Source: Melampsora larici-populina 98AG31 (lineage: Eukaryota; Basidiomycota; Pucciniomycetes; Pucciniales; Melampsoraceae). From it: 64,000 bases of DNA. The DNA is taken from positions 372,001 through 436,000 of the forward strand of contig NW_006768775.1 in NCBI RefSeq assembly GCF_000204055.1, given 5' to 3'. The position numbers and the translations under genes were made by a program. Below are positions 58,089-64,000 of the stretch, one piece after another (position 1 is the stretch's first letter; each line of letters starts with the position of its first letter). The notes under the pieces were generated by a model. The model was not told the DNA's origin, searched no databases, and worked only from the letters and a program-made list of their open reading frames with translations.

Positions 58089-59710
58089 GACTTAGAGCCT
58101 GTACATGAGGATTCATTCCAATGTTGTATGTATGATTTCTGTTTTGAGCTGAGGTTGGATCGCAAAGAAGGCACCAAAGTTGATTTGGACCTGGGATTAG
58201 ATCAGGTATACAGGAGATTACATTGTACCAGAAAGACCAAAGTGAAGTCGCAATGAGGATTGGATCAGGACCAAAGGGCCGATGTTTGATTGGTTAAAAA
58301 GCATGCGATGGGATGGTTGTATTGCATCTATGGTTGGGTCTGATGAGCCATTTGCAAGGAGCCATTGGGCCTCAAGGCACTGAGGCTCAGTGGGTTGATA
58401 TCGATGCACTTCAACATCACAACTGAGCCTCATTGGATGTGCCAAACCGTGTCTGAATTGGACTAAGGATTCAGTTGGATCTTTCAGATGCGGTTTGACA
58501 TTGCATATCAATTGTATTGCACATCTCGGCCCCGAATCTGCTTTGGAACACCGTCCCCAATGTGACATCAGAAAGTGCAATCCAACATGAATTGCTTGGC
58601 GGTGGTGGGTTGATTCAGATGTGTGAGGCCTTGACGTCGCTGTGATTTTGCTTCAGCAAAGCAGTTTCTAAGTGCCTGTGAACCCTTCTCCTTGTCTACT
58701 ACCAATATGTGATTATTAAATGCATGATTTGCAGAAGGACTTGGCAGATGATTGGTGTTGGTAGTGACAGGCGGTCCATCATTGCCAAGTTTCTTGAGGC
58801 AGCCTTCACACATTTTGAATTGTGCATATGGTTTTTGCAGACACTAGACTCTTCAAGGGATTTGTTTATGAAGGGGTTGTGATAATATAAATTGTGATGA
58901 TAGACGGCTTACGTTGTTTTGTGATATGTGACCAAAGTCTAGTGATACTATCTGATGGATGCGGCAAATGAGTGGGTATAAAGACAAAGGTCATATATTG
59001 AAACCCATGTACTGGGGGTGAATCAGACAAAGCTATTAGATCTAGTAGTATGGTGTGATGTTATTTGTTTGTATGACACTTGGCCATGTTCTGACTGTTT
59101 GCCATGACTCAAAATCTTGATCAGGACATGGTTTAATTTGTGGATCAAAAATCCATGTTGGTATGAGTCATTTTGTATGGTTTTTGGCTTGGGACAAATT
59201 TCATTTACACATAAGATGGGAAAACATATGTGTAACTGGTGTGCTGTTTATATGTTGGTATGAGTCTACATATTTCATAGCAAGATATCTTGAACCAATC
59301 TTGAACATTGATTTATTCAACAACTCCATCCTGTCCGCACCTCTCAGGACAAAGCAATTCAAGTCTCAAGGTTTGAATATCTGTGCAAGATGTCAGAAGG
59401 ACTTCCACATAATAATTTCGAAGCTCAAAAACTATACTCCTCATTGTGTTCATTATCCTCAAAATTTTTGCCTTACGTTTACTTCACAATAGGTGGTCCA
59501 CTGGGGAAAAAATTCAGTAATATATTGATATGTGAGAGATGTGCTGATTGATGGTACAGAGTGCCCACACGTCCACACTCATGTCACAGTCACTGGGGAC
59601 GCACAGGTACACTGTGAGTCCAATCAATGCATGCACAACACATCACCATGTGGCAATTTTTTTCTCAGTGTTTGTGCCCTCCCACTGTTTTATCCCCAAT
59701 GTTACCAATC
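58089..59710. other. No supported gene
   Basis: Minus-strand frames at 58218-58580 and 58568-58813 are moderately protein-like (MCEGCLKKLGNDGPPVTTNT at the start of the second) but overlap by only a few bases in different frames, and no family is recognised. They may be relics. Confidence 0.3.
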
Positions 59711-59830
59711 TTTCTGTTCAAGTAAAAGTGCTTGAAAATCTTGCTGTTCTCAAACCTCAGGCCAAACCAGTTTCTGTTCAAGTAAAAGTTCTTGAAAATC
59801 TTGCTGTTCTCAAATCTCAGGCCAAACCAG
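59711..59830. repeat. Exact-length 60-base tandem duplication
   Basis: 59711-59770 and 59771-59830 differ at only two positions. In one plus frame each encodes SVQVKVLENLAVLK.QAKP, 20 residues, so the unit keeps frame; this is inside a 98-codon frame without other support. Confidence 0.75.
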
Positions 59831-60682
59831 GGATTTTTTCATAAGCCCCTCTCTGAGGGCACTACAGATGTGCTTGTGAGGGGTTTAGTTATGCTTAGGT
59901 CAAAGTGATGGAGTATATTTTGATCCATGGCTGCTGTAGTGGAACATATGATCACCGTAGATCTCCTGTGGTAGGCCATATAGCCATGTGAAAACATTAG
60001 GAATCCAACAAGTATGTAGCTTGTGCTGAACTTCAGTGAGGAGACTGTCACTGTATGATTGCCATGCCTGTTAATATGCTTCCCTAACCTGCAGATTTTA
60101 TCTTCTTGCAGTGACAGTCATGTTCATACTCACCATGGAAGAACAACAAGATTTCTGTCAACTAATTGGATGCATCAGCCCCAGCCTCCTTGGTCTGTCG
60201 CATATCCCAATATATATTCCAGTTGGAAAATGAATGGACTCAAACAATAAGGCATTATTCAATTCAGGCCTGTTGCAAGCAGTCCAACCAGCTCCAGATA
60301 TTATGTTCCAAACACTGCCAAGGCAATTGGACTGTGATCTGACACTCTGGAAAACAATCTAAGAACATAACAAATCAAACTCCCAGCATTCACATGGTGG
60401 GTGCGGGGTTTGAATTTTGGGGAGGCCCAGGCGCTGATTTTGAACTTTACAAAGGCCTACCTATAGTGAGGGCGCTGAGGTGTTCCTCTGCGGTGTTAGA
60501 TCCCCCAAAAAGCAGGAAAAAATTGAAAAACTCTCAACAACATCAAAAATAGTATGTTTTATATCTCATGATACTGCTGGTAATTGAAGAGGTGAATTTC
60601 ATCAACCACCATTTACAAAAATCATTGCAAAGGTCATCTTTCTCCCAATGCTCATCCCCCAACTAAAACATTAGTCTATTAC
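59831..60682. other. No gene seen
   Basis: AT-rich, with a short GC-richer stretch near 60405-60500. Confidence 0.3.
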
Positions 60683-60888
60683 GGTACTCAAAGTTGTGTA
60701 TACTTTGCTGTGCATAGTTTTCTTTTCTTTTTTCACAAATTCACACAAACAGGGAAAACTATGTTTTTGGCTTCAAAGTACATATCTTTGAGCTTCAATC
60801 AAGAAACGTACTTTTTCCAAGTTGTTTGTAGTTGCGAAAAAAACACAAAAAAACTATGCACGGCAAAGTATACACAACTTTGAGTACC
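60683..60888. mobile_element. 206 bp MITE-like palindrome
   Basis: The left end GGTACTCAAAGTTGTGTATA with CTTTGCTGTGCATAGTTTT after it is repeated in inverse at the right end with one mismatch over about 38 bases. No clear target duplication. Non-coding. Confidence 0.7.
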
Positions 60889-61202
60889 ATTTATATACAC
60901 ACTCTCAGTTTCATACTCTGTCCTTCCTCCTGCTCTGCTCCATCTTTGCCAGGACCGACATGGAATTTGGAAAATCTAGATGCTAATCACCCAATTTTCA
61001 TCCATAATCACATGATAATTGGGTGGAATAGAGCTAAACCTTAGATGGGCAAGCCAACCCCAAAATCAAGCCAAGAAGGCCTGCCCCTGGGCAGGCCATT
61101 TACGCCCCGCCCACCACGTGAACCAGCATGACTGTCTCCAAATTTCAAACCAAATGTGTCCTTGAGTCAAGATGTCCCTGTAAGTCAGAACACATAATTT
61201 TA
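60889..61202. other. No gene seen
   Basis: Includes the target duplication TAATTTTA of the next element at 61195-61202. Confidence 0.3.
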
Positions 61203-62372
61203 GGCTGTTGCTATTTGCAGCCCACAAGAAAACCATGTAGGCACTGGCCAAATTACGCCTACATGGGTGTTTCCCACGAAGAAGCGCCTACATTTATAAT
61301 GTAGGCGCTGGAAACCATCCAAAATGACGCCTACATGTCAAAAAACCCATGTAGGCGTCATTTGGTTACGCCTACATTCAAAAAATGAAATGTAGGCATA
61401 ATTTTCAAGCACCTACATATCTAATTTGAAATGTAGGCGCTATTTTTGAGCGCCTACATTCAATTTTCAGCTCAAATAAGCGCCTACATGCAGTCCTGCA
61501 TATGTAGGCGCTACAAATCCGGCAACTACAACTCCAGACTGGTCTTAAGGGTAATGAAGAACAATTTTCAAGTCAAAATGAGAGTATTGGAAGACAGAAA
61601 AAGCAGTTTGGACTCAAAATGAGTGTATCGGAAGACGGATAAAGCAGTTTGGAGTTTAAATCAGTGTATCGGAAGACGGAAAAGTAACTCTGGAGTCAAA
61701 ATGAGTGTATCAGAGGACGGAAAAAGTAGTAAATTATTTCAGCTCTGAACTCAGTTTGGAGTCAAAATGAGTGTATCAGAAGCGGAAAAAGAAGTAGATT
61801 ATTTCAACTCTGAACTGCTATTTACGTCTTCTGATACACTCACTTCAGAGTTGAAAAGAGCATATTCATCTTCCCATATGCTTAACTGCTTTTTCCGTCT
61901 TCCAAAACACTCATTTCAACTCCAAGCTGCTTTTTCCATCTTCTGATACACTCATTTCAACTCCGAACTGCTTTTTCAATCTTCCAATACTCTCATTTTA
62001 ACTTGAAACTTCTTCTTCATTAGCCGTCAGACCAGTCTGGAGTTGTAGGTGTTGGATTTGGAGCGCCTACATATGCAAGACTGCATGTAGGCGCTTATTT
62101 GAGCTGAAAATTGAATGTAGGCGCTCAAAAATAGCGCCTACATTTCAAATTAGATATGTAGGTGCTTGAAAATTACGCCTACATTCTGAAATTTTGAATG
62201 TAGGCGTAACCAAATGACGCCTACATGGGTTGTTTATCATGTAGGCGTCATTTTAGATGGTTTTCAGCGCCTACATCATAAATGTAGGCGCTTTTTCGTG
62301 GGAAACACCCATGTAGGCGCTGTTTTGGCAGCGCCTACATGGTTCTCTTGTGGGCTGCAAATAGCAATGGCC
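61203..62372. mobile_element. 1170 bp foldback element with GTAGGCG arrays, copy 2
   Basis: Near-identical to 40249-41418, same orientation and same length. Ends GGCTGTTGCTATTTGCAGCC and GGCTGCAAATAGCAATGGCC. The 8-base duplication TAATTTTA is perfect on both sides (61195-61202, 62373-62380). Differences from copy 1 are mostly C/T and A/G changes, several of them inside GTAGGCG motifs. Confidence 0.92.
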
Positions 62373-62380
62373 TAATTTTA

Positions 62381-62760
62381 TGGAGATATGTTGCAGTTTG
62401 TTGGAAAAATGAGAAAAATGAGTTGATCAACCCATCTTTAGGCCTTTTCAAGCAGATAGTTGACAATGATAACACCCTCTTCCTGTGACAAATATGTGAT
62501 AACAATAACAAGTTCAGGCCCTGAAAATTATTGCCAGCCTTTGTTAATCTTTTTCTAGGCTGCTAAACGAAGTTCTTGGCACTGCTCAAAAAACGGGCTT
62601 TGTATTTCAGAGATCACAGTGCTCTTCTTCAAGGGGTCTATGATTTGTTTCTGACATATCTCTTTGAGTTTGGGAATTATCAACACTTGATACCATCAAA
62701 ATAATGTGCATCAGGGATCCTTTCTAAGTTGTAGCTCAAAGCAGCATGTGTTGTCAGGAT
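62381..62760. other. No gene seen
   Basis: AT-rich spacer. Confidence 0.3.
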
Positions 62761-63060
62761 TCACTTACTATTGGCCAGGCAGTACATACTCTTGGGACTT
62801 GTGAGTGTTTTGACACCTGGTACGACGGTATGAGGGGTGTGGTGAGTTTCGGCCCACTCAGGCCAAGGAGTACATGGATTCTCGGCTGATTCTTCAACTT
62901 TTGAGGTGGAAGAGGGAATAATGTCACAGTATTTCTGATATGCAGACCGCAAGGGTGCAAAATACAAAGCTCTACATGTGTGAACAACAGTCAGATTGGC
63001 AGACTGACACATGCCAGTGATGACAGTCATATTTGACGTTGGAAAGAATTTCGACTGACC
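62761..63060 (-). other. Coding-like stretch, possible last exon of the edge gene
   Basis: Minus frame open from about 63060 (after an acceptor GGGTCAG) through MTVITGMCQSANLTVVHTCR to a stop at 62761, with PCTPWPEWAETHHTPHTV. It could belong to the gene at 63154-63930, but the donor at CCTC|GTCAGT gives the other frame, so the link is unproved. Confidence 0.3.
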
Positions 63061-63153
63061 CGCAAATCACATAATCAATAAATGCTATATATGTTGTCAA
63101 CTATAATGTTACAATAAGTATCCTTCAAAAAAAGCATATGCATGGAGAGAGCG

Positions 63154-63930
63154 TTACTGACGAGGTGTCCGCGACATGAATGATTGCTTTGAATGTAGTA
63201 TCCTGTTGTCACAAACCAGTTTCACTTTTGGCATGTGATTGAGCAGTAATTGCTGAGAAATCTCCACAACATCAAGATATATACGCACCTTTTTGTGTTC
63301 AACATTGTCTTCATCACTATCCCATTTTTCAACAGGATCTTCACAGTATAACCTCTCAGCAGGTTTTTCTGTCTCATTTGTTTCAAGTTGTGATCCATCC
63401 GCTTGTTGGCTCTCAGCATACTCTACCAAGTGGCTTAGGCCGGCTCGTGATAAGCCAATCAGGTAAGTTTGCTGTTCACATAGCAAGAAATGAACACATT
63501 TGCACTTACATCTCTGAAAGTATTCAAACTGTGTGAGTACGTGACTTGGAACGTACAGATTTTTGACCTTTCCGCTACGTCTTGACCAAAATACCAATTG
63601 AGTGATATCAATTGAGGGACGTTTGTAAGTTTCAAACAATATGGTGCACATTTGCGCCACTACTCTCTTCATATCATCCAACTCACAATAAGTACTATTC
63701 ACTGATCCCTCTTGACAAGACCACGTTATGGTGGATTCCAATGTCTCCTGTAATTGTAAGTTGTGGCCAGAATTCAGCATCCTGCCTGGATCTGCGTGCG
63801 TAGCACATATCCTTACCAAAGAATTATAGATCCAGAGTATGTCCATTGTTGCTTTGTCTATACCGATAGTCTTCCACTTGTCTGGGTTGCTGTATGGAGT
63901 TACAGTAGCCTTACTACTGACCCGGTTTGC
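63154..63930 (-). CDS. Unrecognised protein, 3' exon of an edge gene
   Basis: Open for 258 codons from a likely acceptor (CACACTAG at 63931-63938) to TAA at 63154-63156. It begins ANRVSSKATVTPYSNPDKWK, has a possible internal start at MDILWIYNSLVRICA (63846), a Cys-rich spot QRCKCKCVHFLLCEQQ, an acidic stretch EKWDSDEDNVEHKK, and ends KQSFMSRTPRQ. No stop or frameshift interrupts it and composition is protein-like. No family is recognised. The 5' part is outside the window. Confidence 0.5.
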   Translation of the reverse strand, partial: ANRVSSKATVTPYSNPDKWKTIGIDKATMDILWIYNSLVRICATHADPGRMLNSGHNLQLQETLESTITWSCQEGSVNSTYCELDDMKRVVAQMCTILFETYKRPSIDITQLVFWSRRSGKVKNLYVPSHVLTQFEYFQRCKCKCVHFLLCEQQTYLIGLSRAGLSHLVEYAESQQADGSQLETNETEKPAERLYCEDPVEKWDSDEDNVEHKKVRIYLDVVEISQQLLLNHMPKVKLVCDNRILHSKQSFMSRTPRQ

Positions 63931-64000
63931 CTAGTGTGGCCCGTAACGGCTGCTAAACTGGATGGTGCTTGTATGTTGCAGTTCCAATTCGCATGGAAGA

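Overview
The window looks like a repeat-dense, AT-rich nuclear segment of a basidiomycete, most probably a rust fungus (Pucciniales). The reasons are many short introns of roughly 50-100 bases with GT..AG borders, a fungal RNA polymerase III subunit gene, a small secreted cysteine-containing protein, a hAT-type transposase of the sort common in rust genomes, and a Tad1-like LINE. Species cannot be read from the sequence. I saw no tRNA, rRNA or CRISPR array.

Host-type genes are few and well separated. They are: the 3' end of an unrecognised acidic-tailed gene (3-664); an acidic three-exon gene with three FNSL motifs (16332-17471, minus); the ten-exon gene for RNA polymerase III subunit RPC82/RPC3 (18940-21505, plus); a five-exon secreted protein gene (33485-34243, minus); a seven-exon DUF1399-like gene with one apparent single-base frameshift (42955-44792, minus); and an unrecognised exon at the right edge (63154-63930, minus). 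Decayed genes include a serine palmitoyltransferase LCB2-like fragment (41450-42520), an unrecognised multi-exon relic (48790-50420) and a Tet/JBP-like dioxygenase gene split by insertions (51475-57743).

The rest is mobile DNA. A full-length LINE with intact ORF1 and ORF2 lies at about 26370-32060, and an older LINE tail at 12863-13905. A hAT transposase gene (5207-10307) is broken by point mutations and by a 1.56 kb TG..CA element. A second copy of that TG..CA element sits, inverted, in the Tet-like gene and itself carries a 2.19 kb TA-flanked element, giving three levels of nesting. Two 1170 bp foldback elements (40249-41418 and 61203-62372), each with 8-base target duplications, carry more than twenty copies of the heptamer GTAGGCG in alternating orientation. 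Three further elements (36533, 45517, 56300) are flanked by 7-base duplications. Two Helitron-like 3' ends and several MITE-like inverted-repeat elements complete the picture.

The most informative area is 51475-57743. Removing one element together with one copy of its 7-base duplication joins an open frame exactly, so the order of insertions can be read from the sequence. The foldback elements with GTAGGCG arrays are the best candidates for an undescribed element family. Gaps between these features hold AT-rich sequence with no gene I can support.
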